64,000 nt of DNA from Patiria miniata (GCF_015706575.1 NW_024037069.1:43221553-43285552); one strand, 5' to 3'. Counted from the stretch's first letter, positions 36,101 to 49,420 are shown. The notes: generated from the letters alone by a model not told the origin. Numbers and translations: made by a program.

Positions 36101-37260
36101 ACGTAAATCCAGTTCAGATTTAATTCAGTCAAAATTAAATTTCAGTTCTCTTCTGAGTCTGCTGTTATCACTATATTCGCAATGTTTCATTTTGAAAGTT
36201 TCTCTCGTACGCCACGGCATTTGCCGAACATTCTTACATTGTCACTAAGAAAGTGGTTATAAAATATACCACAAATAAAAGAATTAGTCACAACAACCGT
36301 CTTGCGTCAATTAATATACATTGATCTGGAACTAAAAGCTGGAGCTTTCTAGCATCACTGTTGCATACAGCAAACAAGCATACATGTAGTGTACTAACAT
36401 TACACAAAAAGACACCTGTTTCTTAAACTGAAGTTTTCTTGCATCAGCTGGTCAACAAGCAAAACAAAACCATGGTGGTTACAAAAACTTACCAAAACTT
36501 AGGTTCTCTCATATCAGCTATGGAATGGACCGTGAATTGATATATTATTACACAACCTGCTTGGATGCATTTCTTATTGGATGTAACAATACGACTCTTT
36601 GGAATTCAGAAAATATCTTACAAAAGCTGAAGTTGCCTTCCATCTGCTGTTATATACTTTATATACAATATGCATAGAGTACTGTTTATACTGTATATAC
36701 ACGTTCATGAAATGCCTCTTGTTTAAAAATACATGTTCAACTAACATTACATCCAGTTTCTTTTAGCGAAGAAATTAGTTATTTCGATGTATACTGTTTT
36801 GACAAATCCTTAACAGGATCTCAAGACTGCATATACTTTCAGTTTAATTCCTGTAGACATGTTACATTCAGTTCTAGAGATTTCTTCTTGCTCCAATTTA
36901 TTATTGTTTATTGATTATTCTTTCAGGTGGGGTAAAGATGAATTCCCTGGCAATTTTGTTTTAAGATAACTCATATTTTTGCCCACATTTTTTCTTATAA
37001 TAAAGTTGTATTTAATATTAACAGTAGTGTGCGAGTCATTATCATGACAGTAGCAATTCAATGTCCGATCAAAAAGTGCAAATGACATGTTTTTAAGCCG
37101 CGGACGCTACTGATTCTTGCACATGAGCCACAAAATATATTGTTTAAATCTTCTAATATATTTATTTCATGTTCTTGTCTTGGGCGTGTACATGGTTTTG
37201 TCTCTGTCAATCCTCAAATGACTCAGAATTGAGAGAAAATAAGAAAGGAAATTCACCTTT
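33195..37260. other. Gene-poor AT-rich stretch
   Basis: No gene recognised in 4 kb. Contains hAT-like G/C tracts with GGATACGCCCC and GCGGATCCAG words (33749-33985) and a SINE/LINE tail (34880-34975). Open frames here are short and show no known domain. Confidence 0.5.
34880..34975 (+). repeat. 3' tail of a SINE or L2/CR1-type LINE
   Basis: AGAAAGCGCCTTGGAGC, then GGGCGCTATATAAAT and a run of TATTATTATT. This combination is a widespread 3' tail of tRNA-SINEs and their partner LINEs in deuterostomes. No 5' part identified. Confidence 0.6.
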
Positions 37261-37269
37261 AAGGAGAAG

Positions 37270-38340
37270 AAAGTGAGAGAACAGTTCTCGACAAAAACCT
37301 TGCGAGAAGCTGTAGCTTTTGCCCTTGATGGGAAACGAACCGGAGACACTAGATTTTTGTGCGATGGTGCAATTAAAGTACCAGGCGACCATCCAAATGT
37401 CCAAACAACAGAAACGGCCATTATTCATATGGACAGAACTAAATGTCAATTTAGCCTCAAGCGACCCGAGTTGGATGTGAACTTCACAGGAAGGAAATTC
37501 ATGGCTAAGACGTAAGAAGAGGATGAGAGAGAACAGTTCTTAACAGAAACATCATTTATTGCAGCTGTAGCATTATTCCTTGGTGGGAATCAAACCGAAT
37601 GGTTGTGCAATGGGAGTAACTGGCCACTACCTCAAGAACACATCCAATGCAAACAGCCACGATTTAGAGCAAATCAAGCCTCTCAGAAACCCTAGTTGGA
37701 TGTTAACCTTCAACTGAGACAAAAGACAAGAAATAATAAAGCAGATAGCCTGATTGACACAATTCAGACATCGAAAGAAAACAAGGTAATCCTGGTTGGA
37801 TTTGAACCGTAGCCAATGAAAGATGGAAGGTGAGAGAAGTTCGTAGCACTACATTAAGCCGAGTCATTCCACATTGCCAAGATGTGAACCAGGTACCAAT
37901 TGTGCAGAGGTAAGCAAGTGCTGCAATGCCAAGCTTCGTTCGTAGACATGCTGAGGCGGAAGGCAAAACTGAGTCATTCCACTTTGCTAAGATATGAACC
38001 GAGTACTAATTGTGTAGGCCAAGCAAGCACTGTAATGCTTAGCCCATTAGTGCAGTAACACTGACGGAATTAGAACCTTGGACAAGAGGAGGTGCATGGA
38101 AGGTATGAAGGGAAGTACGTAGCACTACGTTAAGCTGAGTCATTCCATAGTGTCAAGATGTGAGCCTAGCCGGGCACCGATTGTGTAGAGGCAAGCAATC
38201 ACTGCAACCAAGGCGATCAATGGAAAAGTCTTGACTTGGTCTGAACCGTGGACATGCTGAGGTGGAAGGCAAGTGGTGTAGTGTTCCAGTTGATGAAGCT
38301 GTGAATTCATACAGTCACTTGGTATGACACAGGTGCCAGA
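37270..38340. repeat. Imperfect tandem repeat blocks
   Basis: Two blocks. At 37275 and 37529, GAGAGAACAGTTCT starts two similar units of about 255 bp. At 37861, 37971 and 38137, GAGTCATTCCA and an AAGATGTGAACC-like word recur with flanking CAAGCACTG and ACATGCTGAGG words. The frame at 37273-37515 lies in the first unit and is not kept in the second. B-box-like words (complement GGTTTGATTCCC) suggest a tRNA-SINE origin, weakly. Confidence 0.5.
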
Positions 38341-39036
38341 GATAAGAGTAACACATAATATTTATTTCTGTGGCTGTATTCCCATCAAAATAAAAGATAT
38401 GGACTTTTGAATTACACATCGAACAAAAAAACAACAACGACGTTTAGTTTTGAATTATTTTTTCACACAGTTTGAATTATTAGCGACCAAACAATAAATC
38501 GGCTAACGCAGGGAGAGTTAATTTCTGCGAAAAAATGAAAGCCCATATCCTGAGGGTTCAATCGGGCCAACCGGCCAAGTATAGTTTGTTGTCGTAAAAG
38601 AAAAATATATACATACAAAAAACATCATTTATTAAGAACACGCAGTATGCAACTTGAACTATTCTGCCAAACCAGCCTTAAAAAAATACGCCAGATCGGC
38701 ATCTTTATCTATCTTTCATTTTCTTTGGTGTATTTCTCAACGATGTGTTATGGAAATAAATATCTCTGTAATAAAAATCATAGCAATACTTTATTGTCGA
38801 TATGAATGTAATAATTGAATGGAAGATTTGCGGTAACACCTTGTGAATGAAAGATATCTTTTAGTGAGTTGTGTGGGTCTGAGAAGAACCAGTTGATTTA
38901 ACTCGACGTTTCGAACAGTATGCTCTGCTCGTCTTCATGAGTACGAATGAAATAGCTCAACAGCCTACTTTGGAATTAATGTGATCCAACTGATAAGAAA
39001 TTCATCAAATCAATGTCCTCTTTCGTTATCAGTTAA

Positions 39037-42000
39037 TTAAACACAGCTGACTTTTGGGAGATTTTGCTTGGCCACCTTCTTGAAATCCTCTGTATCGGAA
39101 CCTTGGTAACCAAGAACCAAAAAGGCTAGTTTAGGCAGATCCCTGAGATGAGTGGCTAGATTCTCCACTCCACCCAAACTGAATGCATTGCCTGCAACAT
39201 TCAGCAACCGCAAACCATCAGGCAGGATGCTGATCAAGTCCGGGACGTCATCATCTTTCAGTCCACACGATTTTAATATCAAAGACTTCAGGGGCCAAGG
39301 AACAAGAGCGGCTACACCAACAAGACGGCCGTGGAGGTTGGTACCGGACACAGATAGAAATATCAACCGATGGCAATCAATTTCACCCAGTACATCTCGT
39401 ACGCTAATGATGTCTTCATACGTTCGGTTTTGCAGATAGACACTCTCGATGTGATTGCATACATGGGACATGGATCCTAACGCAAAGTCTTCATCAAGAT
39501 GAGACAGCTCATTGATATTCAGTGTAAGTTGTAATTGATCGCGAAGCCCCTCGTCCATCTTCTCAAGAGTTTCTTCCAAAGTCTTCACCTCCTCATTTGC
39601 TTGTTCACACATAACGTAACAAACCAAGAATGTTTTCCAGAGTGAACATCTTTTACCTAGCCGGATATTATCACTCAGTACCATATCCCTTAGCAGCTTC
39701 AGGTCGTCATGCGATCTACAGGTGATAATGAAATTAAGCATTAGTTCAGTGCTGTCACGCAGTCGATCATTGATATCACTCAGCAGCGCAAATCCGTCAT
39801 GCGTTCCACAGTGGACAGTGAACTCCTTCAGTTCTACTAGTGGCTGACGGAGATTCTGCAGGTAATGGTGCATCGCTAGCAGATCCTCCTGACTTTTACA
39901 TTCAGCGTTAGTTGGTCGATCTAGCTTAATGGCCATTTTGTCAGAACTGGACTCGAACAGTAGAAGACGCACCAGTTTCTGTAGTGAAACCTCCTTCGAC
40001 GATTCCCCCTTGTCAAGTTGTTTTTGAACGTGCTCCAGGATGAGTCCAGTGGCCGGAGACCCCTTCAATATGCCGCATGCAAACCTAAGCACATAATCCA
40101 GTGCATGGACATTGTCCGGATTGATCTGCTGCAACCTCTTCCGAAACCCCTGTTCGTCGTGGTTATACAAGTGCGCAAAGTAGTATGCCGCACCATACTC
40201 CTGAAAGGTCTTGTGGATGAACGTGACTATTATCTTCCTGTGGAAGTCGCTACTTGTGTAAGTTTCCACCTGAATGAAGCCACTCTCTCCAGATGTAGTC
40301 TCTAAGACAGATGTACGGTCACGAAACTCCAACACCAACTCATTCACCCCACTAATTAATGCTTGAAATGCAGCCTCTCCAAGATCTTTGAGTTCGGAAT
40401 CCAACTTCTTCTCGACCTCCTCGCGGTGTTCATTTTCTGGACAGCGGCGCTGTGCAAGAACCTTTGTGAATCGTTCGTACATTGTCGTTACACGGTCAGA
40501 CAATTCAGCATAGTTGCTGAAAACTATGCACATTATCTGACAAAGAATTGGAATCTGCGCCATATTCTTCCAAAGGTCTTTCTTTTGCAAGCACGTAATT
40601 AACATTTCTGCTGTACTCTTCGTATCACCTGTGAAGTGCTTCTTGATGTACTGATTAGTGCCTTCGGATGTGAAACCATATGTATGAACGAGAGCGAATC
40701 TTCGCTTGCATTTCCAAATATCTTGCACCTTATGTGGCCGTGTTGCCACCAACACGCGACTGCCTCGTAAAACCTTGTTATGCAATAAATCATAGATACA
40801 GTATTTGACATTCTCGTCAAGATCAAGCAAACCGGGCCGAAGTTCATCTAAACCGTCCAATAAGAACACACTTTCCTTTGGATGGTCAGTAATTATCTTT
40901 ATTAGCTCTTTGCGCTGTGGCTTGATATCTCTTGCAAAACATTGGTCGAAAACTGCATCAATGATGCAGCTGGTTTTCATGCTCTTTAACTCAATAAAGA
41001 ATAAAAGCCTGCAATCGGAATACAAGCCACTTTTTGCCCAAGTATCTACGATTCGCTTAAAGATGGTTGATTTGCCATGTCCAGCCCCACCTGAAAGAAT
41101 AATCAACAACTCCTTAATCTTTTCCGAATTTAACAAGTCATGCAAGGAGTCTAATGGCTTTGTTTTAGCTGTATCAATTGTTAAATTTCCAACAGTTTCC
41201 TTTTGCACCGTGGAATAATCATCTTGACCCAGACGTATCTCGGTGTAAAACTCATCAACATCCACAAGATGAAGAGGGTCCTCGGTGCAGGTGGGGTGTT
41301 TAGAGATGAAATCGCTGCTGTTGTAAGTCATTCTTAGCTGTTCTTGACACGATTTAAGTTCCCAAGGTCCTGTCGATTGAGAAAAGATTACATCTGGATG
41401 TTTCACATGGCACATAAAACCAGGAAATCATAAGGACCTCAGACTGATTATAAAGGGCAGCACCCTGCCGTTGTAACCGTCATGCGTATAACAACAACGA
41501 AATACCATTTCATAAAGATTTTGAGTTATACTTCTTACTGTCAAACAGGTAGGCTAGAAAAATACATGGCATTAAAAATAAAATCAGTTCCAATGTTTCT
41601 TTCTTCTCCTTGTTGCTCTTTTTAATGAGAGAACAAAGTATATATTAGATAATTTGTTGCGGTTTCATTGAAGATTAAGTAGAGCAAACTGCCTTTTTAA
41701 AACCGATATTGTAATGGACGTCTTTAATTTCTCACATAACGCAGACAATGAATGCACAGAGACAAGTATTTACCAGGCAGAAGAAATCCGGCAATATCTG
41801 CTCTTCTGATGTTCTTCAATGCTGCGCTCAACTTGGTTATCTGCCCTTCAACACTGGTAGCCTGGGCATGTTTCCATTTTACAAGCATTTTCAAACCTTG
41901 CCTTACTACGTCGTTCTTGATATCTTTCTCGATAGTTTCAACTTGAGTCACAGTAAAGCCCAGCCCAACTGCTAGTTCTACCCAATCACGACCAAGCTTC

Positions 42001-45000
42001 GTAGCAACCTCTTGCAGAATTTTGTCATTTAAGCATGGTTCTGAGGAAAAAAAAGATAAAATAGGCATACTAAGTACTGTAATAGATAATTATATCCCCA
42101 TGAGGTTAAAAAATAATGTGTTCTTTTTGGTGCCAAACTGCAGACCTCACAGATTTGCTCCCCGTTTTCTCCTTTCATCTGCTGGTCACATTTGGGGCGA
42201 AAATGGCAGCCGAGTTTGTATAAGTCTACCCCTGCATAGCTTCTCTAATATCAAGACTCCTGCAGTGTCTCCTCGTGGCAGCACACGGTAACTGGGCATC
42301 TTGCGATCCCAGGCTGAACTGAGGGGATCTCGGAGCAGCAGTGGGTCTAAAAAAGACATGGTGTGCAAGCCCATGGGCCAGCACATCCACACCGGTGTGT
42401 GGATACGACCTTGCGTCATGTCAACCACCGCCTCAGCTATGGGTGATCCTTATTAGACTAGGCAAGGGCGGATCCGGGGGGGGGGCAAAGGGGGCCATGG
42501 GCCCCCCCCCCCCCAAAAAAAAAACGAAACCAATTTTTTTTTTTTATGTAACATCGCAATAAAGGCAGGCAATGAGTACACCACCATCTTTTCCTCAAAA
42601 AACATTGGTTAAAGCGGTCAGAGATTGCCTCAGATCGCACCACAGAGCATATAGAATCCAAATTTTTTTCGGGGCCTAAAATTGTGTTCTGGATCCGCCA
42701 TTGGTACCAGGTTGAAACTTTTGAGGGGGTTTAGCGTTGGGCCTGCTCCCCAACCTCCCAAATCAAAGAACGGATCCATGTGGGCCAGATCGGCAATAAC
42801 AAACGAGTTGACTTTCGTATGAAGACACTTGTTGCTTCTTGGGATGTTATTACACTCAACTCAACCGGAGCTCCCACCTTACCGTGTAACAAACTGGCGC
42901 GGTACATAATGTAAGCATTGCCGGCCTTAGAGAAACGAGATGGATCGGCTTTGGCGAAGCAACGGTGGACAGCAGTGGCGTTGCCATGGGGGGGGGGGGG
43001 GGGCCGTGGGTAGCGACAGCCCCCCCCCATGAAACCTTGTCGCCCCCAGTCAACCCCCCACTGAGATTTTGAGTTTCTTAAAAAAATATCATTGATCTAC
43101 ATGACGCCCCCCCATGAAATGTTTCAGCCCCCAGCGCCCCCCCCCCCCACTGAAAAATTACTGGCTACGCCACTGGTGGACAGGTACTACTTCTTGTGGT
43201 CCGGCAAGAGTGACCAACACTCTTATGGAGTGGTTTTGGCTTCAGATCGGAAGCCACATGCATCCCTGACCAATTGGTCTGCAAGTTGCCTCCCGTCTTC
43301 TTCAAGCGCAAGCCCACCTACACCACCGGCATGGCAAACTCTCAGCCATAGTAGCTTATGCCCCCACCAACGTAAACTTGGACGAGGAAAATGAATCTTT
43401 TTATAGCTCTCTCTCTCTCACATCCTGAGTTTCGTTATAGCCGCCACAACATCATTTCCTGCTCGGAGATTCAACGCCACCATCTCCTCCAGCCTAGAGT
43501 CCCGTGCCTGCTGGAATGGTTCCATTGGTCCAGTGTCCCCCGATTCTACCAATGACAATGGGGAATTTCATGGAAATATGAAGCATCCATGGCCTCTCCA
43601 TCGCAAACACATATTTCCAAAGGAAGCGGATCCACCGGTGAACCTGGATCAGTCGCAACTGCATTACCAGAAAGATAATTGATCATAATTATAATCATAA
43701 ATTATGGATGGCTCTCTTCGGTCCAAAACTGTTGCACATATCGCGTAGCGGAGCTTGGCGCTACTGACCATCGCTTGGTCATTGCTGACACCGTGCTTAC
43801 GCTCAAGGTCAGCCACTCAGCTGTGACTAAGGTGAAATTTGACAGCAGCACACTGAAGAACCTCCAAACGCAAGCTGCCTTCACGCCGGATGTCTCTAAC
43901 AGATTCTCAGCCTTCTCCTTCTTGCCCAATCAAACTGAGCCTGCTAGGTGGCACACATTCCACCAAGGCGTCACGCAGGGTGCTGCCAATGTGATCCACC
44001 GCAGGTGGAAGCCGCAAAACCCTGCATCTCGACATCTACTCTCAATTTTATCGAGGAGTGCAGGGAAGTGCGATTAGCTGGAAACCAAGTGCGATACCAT
44101 GCCCTCCTGTGCAATTATTAGTCGGAATCAGGAGGAATATTGGAACAGCAAGGTGGACAATATTGACGCCGCAGCCAACCGTCATGATTATGAGAACATG
44201 ATCAGGGAGCTTTGCACCCTTAGTACAGCCAGTTCATCCATCAATACTATCAGCTTCGTGAAGGGCAAGGATGCTTACTACTAAATCTTAATGCTTGTTC
44301 AGATGGCAGCAGCACTTTCCTGACCTTCTCAATAAACTTCCTATTCCTCCGGTCCTGACTCTTGTCTCTGAGGTGCAAACTTGCACCTTTCAACACCAGC
44401 TGTGCAACTAACCCCCGTAACCCTTTTTGAGATCCACAGAGCTCTAGCATCATTGAAGGGTGGCAGGACAGTGGGGATCTGCACCATCACTACTGAAGCT
44501 GCTCAAGGCTCGTGGCCAGCGCAGCCTGGATTGGCTAAAATTTATCATTAACAGTGTCTGGGTGTCGGTACAGATCCCACGACTGGCGCCAAGGAATAAT
44601 CCTGCCCTTTTTGAAGCACAAACGCGACCGTCTTCTCGTTGAAAATCACCGTGGCATCACGCTGCTCTCAGTGCCAGGAAAGCTATTTGCAAAGATCCTG
44701 CTGCAGTTATCTCTTAATGCTGTCAGTTCGAGGAGACGACAGGAACAAACCGGGATCATGCCAGGTCGCTCCACGATAGACCAGATCTTTTGTCTCCGCC
44801 AGCTGGTATAGAGAAGTGCAGAGAGTTCAGTCAAACGGTCTACCTTGCCTTTGTGGACTTCAAGGTCGCCTCTGATTAAGTCCAGCTGGCCATTGCTGAA
44901 AGCGTCCGGCGTTTGCCTACGTAGAGATCATGTACACTGACGGCGAGAGCAGAGTTCGAATTGGGGATGAGAAGTCTAATCGATTCCACCTGTCATCTGG

Positions 45001-48000
45001 AGTAAGACAAGGTTGTGTTGTAACCTCTTCAATTGAGTCATTGACCATCTGACTTGACGCCTCATTGATAGGGCAGGTCCCCTTGGTCTAATGCTTGATG
45101 GGTGGACCCTAAGGCCTTACGGACTTGCGCAATGCTGACGCCATGGCCCTCGAGTCCCCAACCAGACGCGATCTCACCAGAACATTGGAGATTCTGGATC
45201 TTGAGGCCAAAAAGGTCGGAATGAGGATGGCCAAAGACCAAGGTCATTTATGTGTGTCGCCATCCAACCGCCTTCCTCACGCCAAGGGCGGATCCAGGGG
45301 GGGGGGGGCCAAAGGGGGCCATGGCCCCCCCCCAAAACGAAACCAATTTTTTTTTTTTATGTGACGTCGCAATAAAGGCAGGCAATGAGTACACCACCAT
45401 CTTTTCCTCAAAAAAACATTGCTTAAAGTGGTCAGAAATTGCCTCAGATCGCACCACAGAGCATCTAGAATCCAAAAAATTTTCGGGGCCCTTAAGCGGG
45501 CCCCGAACCCCACGCCGAAATTTTTTGGACCCACTTTTTGGGGGGACCAAATTATTTTTTGGCCCCCCCAAAAATTGTGTTCTGGATCCGCCCTTGCCTC
45601 ACGCCCCCAATGCCCATGGAGAGTTGGTGTAGTTTGTGGCCTCCTTTGCCTACATGGGCTTCATTATGACATCTAACGGCTCTGCGGAGACACACATCTC
45701 TCTGCACTGATTGAGAAGGCAGCTGGCTATGAAATATCGGTCTTACAGTGTGGAATATGAGAAGCATCTCAAGGAAGACCAAAATGAAGATGTATAATGC
45801 CTTTAGTTGTTTCCGTACTGCTCCAAATAGCAGAGACATGGCACCGTATAACTGCAGCAGCCAAACGCCTTGACGTGTTTGATTTGAATGCTCTGAGCAG
45901 ACGCGGTTCTGGGGGGTTGGGGCCTGGGGGAGGGGGGGGGGGGTTGCCCTCCCAAAATTAAGTGCACGTTTAAGAGACGGGGAGTTCCCATTAAAAAGTC
46001 GTTAGCATAAAAATGTAAATAACTTCAAAATTAATTCAATACATTTTAAAATAAAAATACACAATATTATTTAAACTATTCAGGAATTTCAAGATTCAAA
46101 ATTTCAGCATTGTGTGCTTTTTAATTTAGAAATGGGAGCACATAACCTTTCAACTCGATTATCGCTAACAGTGTTTTTTTGCGTGCTTGGGCTGCTATTG
46201 TCTTTTTCCTTAGAACACGGTGATTCCATCTGTTATCTCGTAAAATCAGTCTTACCACTGCACTGTTAAACATGTAGGCTACCACATAGATTATAAAAAA
46301 AAGGAATCAAAATAAGGCATTTAAAAAAATGAGTTCAAATGTTGCTTTCTATACTTCGTTGCTTTCTTTATAAAGAGAGAACAAAGTCATCATAATTTGC
46401 AGTTCATTAACATTACAATCATTGATATGTAACTGCTCAGAAACCCAACCCATAAGTAGAGCAAACTGCCTTTTTAAAACCAATTTTAATAGACGTCTTT
46501 ATTCCTCACATTACGCAGACAGTGAATGCTCAGAAGTATTTACCAGGCAGAAGAAATCCTGCAATATCTGCTCTTCTGATGTTCTTCAATGCTGTGCTCA
46601 ACATGGTAATCTGCTCTTCAACACTGGTGGACTGGGCATGTTTCCATTTAACAAGCATTTTCAAACCTTGCCTTACTACGTCGTTTTGGTTCTCTTTCTC
46701 GATAGTCTCTACCTCAGTCACCGTAAAGTTCAGCTCCACTGCCAGTGTTTCCCATTCGCAACCAAGCTTCGTAGCAACCTCTTGTAGAATTTTATCAGTT
46801 AAGCATGGTTCTGAAAAAAAGAAGATAAAAATAGGCATACTAAGTAATATGAAGGATAATTTGCGCCCCATTAGGCCAAAAATATACTGTGTTTAAGTAA
46901 CCCGAGCTACCAGGATAACCTACTGAGGCAAAATGAGGAATGTCCCCAAAACCTTGTGTTTAGTACCGGTAATCAACGTCTGAAGTCGGATATACTACAA
47001 CAAATCATGTCAAAATCGAAATTTTGTTTTGAGTTTTTGAGTAGCCAAGGTATCCAACGTCACGATTTAGTAAAGCCGACTCCGATTGGCTGAGGCGCAA
47101 ATCGCATAAATCTGCATGCTTTGACATTATCAGACGTTAAACAGGAGACTTGGCTCCGCTGATAACGGGTGATACTCAGACTAACGGTTCGGTAGCGGTG
47201 CAAGCAAATCACAGGTTGACAGGAGGGCGACTTTAGAGAAACTCCTAAAGTCAACTAAGTTAGCACTATGAAGACCAACAGGAACAGTCATAAAAGGTTA
47301 CAAAAAAATGTTTTTCTACCTGCGTGTACATACATTAAAGTCCCTACCGCGATCAATTTGCAGGATGTTACGGTAAAAACACATTTATTCTTTTCTTTGG
47401 CCTTCTAACCAGACAGTCCAAAAACTAATCTGGTAAGACCTCAAAATGGTTTGTTACCCGAGTCAGTGCGTCGTGACACGTGGTGCATTATTCGTATAGT
47501 CAATTAGTATGACAGATTGGTGATGGGATTATCATATGACGATAAAAGGAAGGAATTTGGCACACAGTCACAGTATGTTATTAGAAAGATATTTGGCTAT
47601 AGGGCCATCGCAGACTTGTCCTTTGAAAAAAATAGAGGTTGAATAACAAGCAATGGCAGCCATTTTGAGGAATCTGAAGCTTGCTTGTTATTCCACCTAT
47701 ATATTTTGAAGGTACAAATCTGTGATGGCCCTATAGCCAAATATCTTTCCATACTCGGACTATGTGCTAAATGACATGCCTTTATTATCAAAGTGAACAG
47801 TCCCCCAAAATATTTCCCCTACTTGCCCCACTGAATGAAAATAGCATACAGTACATGAATCCTTACAATGGATGCTCTTAATTTGGTTGTGACTAGTTTC
47901 TTCCTGATAGAGAGTTCGGGAACCAGACTGTACCCATGGGCATCGACAGAATTTTTTTCCCAGGGGTGGGGGTGGGGCAAAGCACTCCCCCCGAAATCCC

Positions 48001-49420
48001 TGCACTTTCCAGCATATTCTCGATTTATCATTTTATGAGGGAAATGTCCCCTCCCCCAACCCATTAGATAAACAGTAATATGACTTTGCGCCTCTTTTTC
48101 TTTCTTTTTTCCAAATTTCACTTTGGGGGAAAAATGAAAATATAAAATTCCCTCCACGATTTAAACCTGTTAGTCTATCATTCAGATCAGCGATTTAACG
48201 CACAAGCCACAGCGACACCTAGCTGACTATCGTGGAAAGAACTTATTCCGAATCAGGTGACATAATTTAGTTGTTCACGTGATAAGTTTCACGCATGCTC
48301 ATTATGGTAATTGACTATACTTGGTTGCGTAATTTTTTTTACAAATCATTGCGGCCCAATTTCACATAGGCCTACAATTTCCAAAACACTGGAATTCAGT
48401 GAGTCACGACCGGAGGAATACATCTAAGACATTAGTGGAAAGTTTACACCCCTAAGTTATGAAAAAGTCACCACACTGGTCATTAATATTACGGGAATGG
48501 AAGGGGGATATCCCCATGGGGTTGTTCACAAAATGTTCCCACCTTTAATGACTCCTAACACCAATTCCCCTTATCCTATCCCCACGAATGTCGGTATATT
48601 TACGTTTTGGACAATGAACAATCCACATTAAAATTTTGCTTTAAATTTGAGTTGTGACATTAGGAAGACATTGAAATGTCTCTTTTATGTCCGGTGTGTC
48701 CCTGAGGTATAACGTATGACGAAAAATGTCTCCTTAAGGGCACATCAACATGCAATAAGTTCATATACAATAGTTAGTTATAATATTATCCCTTTGTTTG
48801 GGGTTAGACATGTTTTTGTTTCAATACACAAATATATATTACTATACTCTACCGTTTGTTAAAGGTTTATTAGTCTGGTTCCCAGCCCTGACAATTATTC
48901 TCAACGCTCTCTTCTAAGTAGTAGGTCAGGCAGCCTCCGTGGCTAAAAATATACATGACGACATTGATGTCTTTTTCTCATAGCTCGGCTTCGTTTCAGA
49001 ATTCGCTTTATCGCTTATAGCTTTTAATGTTCCGATTAAATCTTCAAATAAATCACTTGCTTCAAAATACCATGCAGTTATGATAATACAGTTTGATATT
49101 TCTGTAAGAAAACATTGACTAATGTTGACCTGGAATCTTCAGTTAGGCACCCAAATAGCACTGTTATCTATATTTCGTAAGAAACGAGTAAAACGGAGTG
49201 CGTTGTGGGCATAGATACCCATTTAAGTTTCTACTTAAAGACCGTAGTCCAAGTAAATTATACTCTAGTACAACACATTTTACTGTATTTTAATTTTAAC
49301 TTACATTTTAATAAAACAGGCTCTTTAGATTTATGAAATAGGCAGGGGAAAGTCGAACGAAATGCAACCATACGTACCTCCATATAACCTGCGAAGACCT
49401 GCCTCTTCTTGAGTGTCCAT
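39037..49420 (-). CDS. NLR-type receptor: Death-Death-NACHT with C-terminal LRR
   Basis: Likely intracellular innate immune sensor: NACHT oligomerises on nucleotide binding and the Death domains recruit adaptors. Exons in transcript order: 49420-49378 (MDTQEEAGLRRLYG), 46810-46544 (Death A), 42040-41774 (Death B), 41369-39037. All junctions are GT-AG and phase 1; the total is 2910 nt, 969 residues plus stop. Each Death exon gives 89 residues beginning CL.DKILQEVATKLG, with 15 differences between them. The last exon carries Walker A GGAGHGKS, Walker B SVFLLDGLDEL, a long helical region, and a short LRR part (SLILKSCGL, LRLLNVAGNAFSLGGVENLA). The ATG at 41415 precedes the acceptor used here and would give a Death-less form. 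DEATH-NACHT-LRR genes are greatly expanded in sea urchins; two Death domains is unusual. Confidence 0.9.
41440..42100 (-). repeat. Death-exon duplication unit, 3' copy (Death B)
   Basis: The exon 41774-42040 and flanking intron (AGAGCAAACTGCCTTTTTAA near 41681, GACGTCTTTA, CGCAGACA) match the copy at 46260-46890 at nucleotide level, so the duplication took intron as well as exon. Confidence 0.85.
42463..42703. mobile_element. hAT MITE A (CAAGGGCGGATCC family)
   Basis: Left end CAAGGGCGGATCCGGGGG, right end TTCTGGATCCGCCATTG. Flanks AGACTAGG and GTACCAGG agree at 5 of 8 positions, an eroded target duplication. 241 bp. It lies just upstream of the recognised LINE sequence in the NLR intron. 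Confidence 0.75.
42973..43175. mobile_element. hAT MITE inserted in the LINE endonuclease
   Basis: Perfect 8-bp duplication GTGGACAG (42965-42972, 43176-43183). Ends CAGTGGCGTTGCC and the inverse of CAGTGGCGTAGCC. G and C tracts inside. Removing it with one duplication rejoins the LINE around CGGTGGACAGGTACTAC. Confidence 0.92.
45283..45596. mobile_element. hAT MITE B inserted in the LINE reverse transcriptase
   Basis: Perfect 8-bp duplication CCTCACGC (45275-45282, 45597-45604). Ends CAAGGGCGGATCC and its inverse. 314 bp. Shares GCAATAAAGGCAGGCAATGA and ACACCACCATCTTTTCC with MITEs A and C. Confidence 0.95.
46260..46890 (-). repeat. Death-exon duplication unit, 5' copy (Death A)
   Basis: Contains exon 46544-46810, bounded by an AG acceptor after a pyrimidine tract and a GTAAATACT donor like that of copy B. 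Both exons are phase 1-1, so either could be skipped, or both included, without breaking the frame. Confidence 0.85.
47585..47748. mobile_element. Fold-back MITE in NLR intron 1
   Basis: AAAGATATTTGGCTATAGGG at the left is matched exactly inverted at the right (CCCTATAGCCAAATATCTTT). Inner arms GGTTGAATAACAAGC and GCTTGCTTGTTATTCCACC also pair. No convincing target duplication. Confidence 0.85.

Larger units (their letters stand above)
42740..45910 (+). pseudogene. Decayed non-LTR retrotransposon (LINE), endonuclease plus reverse transcriptase
   Basis: Fragments in order, with stops and frameshifts: an endonuclease start (VDFRMKTLVASWDVITLNST, about 42810), FLWSGKSDQHSYGV (43192), the catalytic ATDHRLV (43763), a pre-RT stretch (44100-44280), RT motifs RGITLLSVPGKLFAKILL (44651) and SGVRQGC (44998), a ruined active site (NADAMALES), and a C-terminal remnant with FAYMGFIMTSNGSAE (45640). 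Two hAT MITEs interrupt it. It lies antisense inside the NLR intron between the two Death exons. Dead and non-coding. Confidence 0.85.

Noticed and set aside
36310..36720. Possible 100-bp tandem repeat with CTGGAGCTTTC/CTGAAGTTTTC words
   Set aside because: Similarity between units is weak by eye and the spacing irregular; not supportable without alignment.
37273..37515. 80-codon plus-strand frame as a small gene
   Set aside because: It lies in a tandemly duplicated block whose second copy does not keep the frame; no domain seen.
42186..42562. Frames across the G-rich end of MITE A
   Set aside because: Homopolymer translations of transposon sequence.
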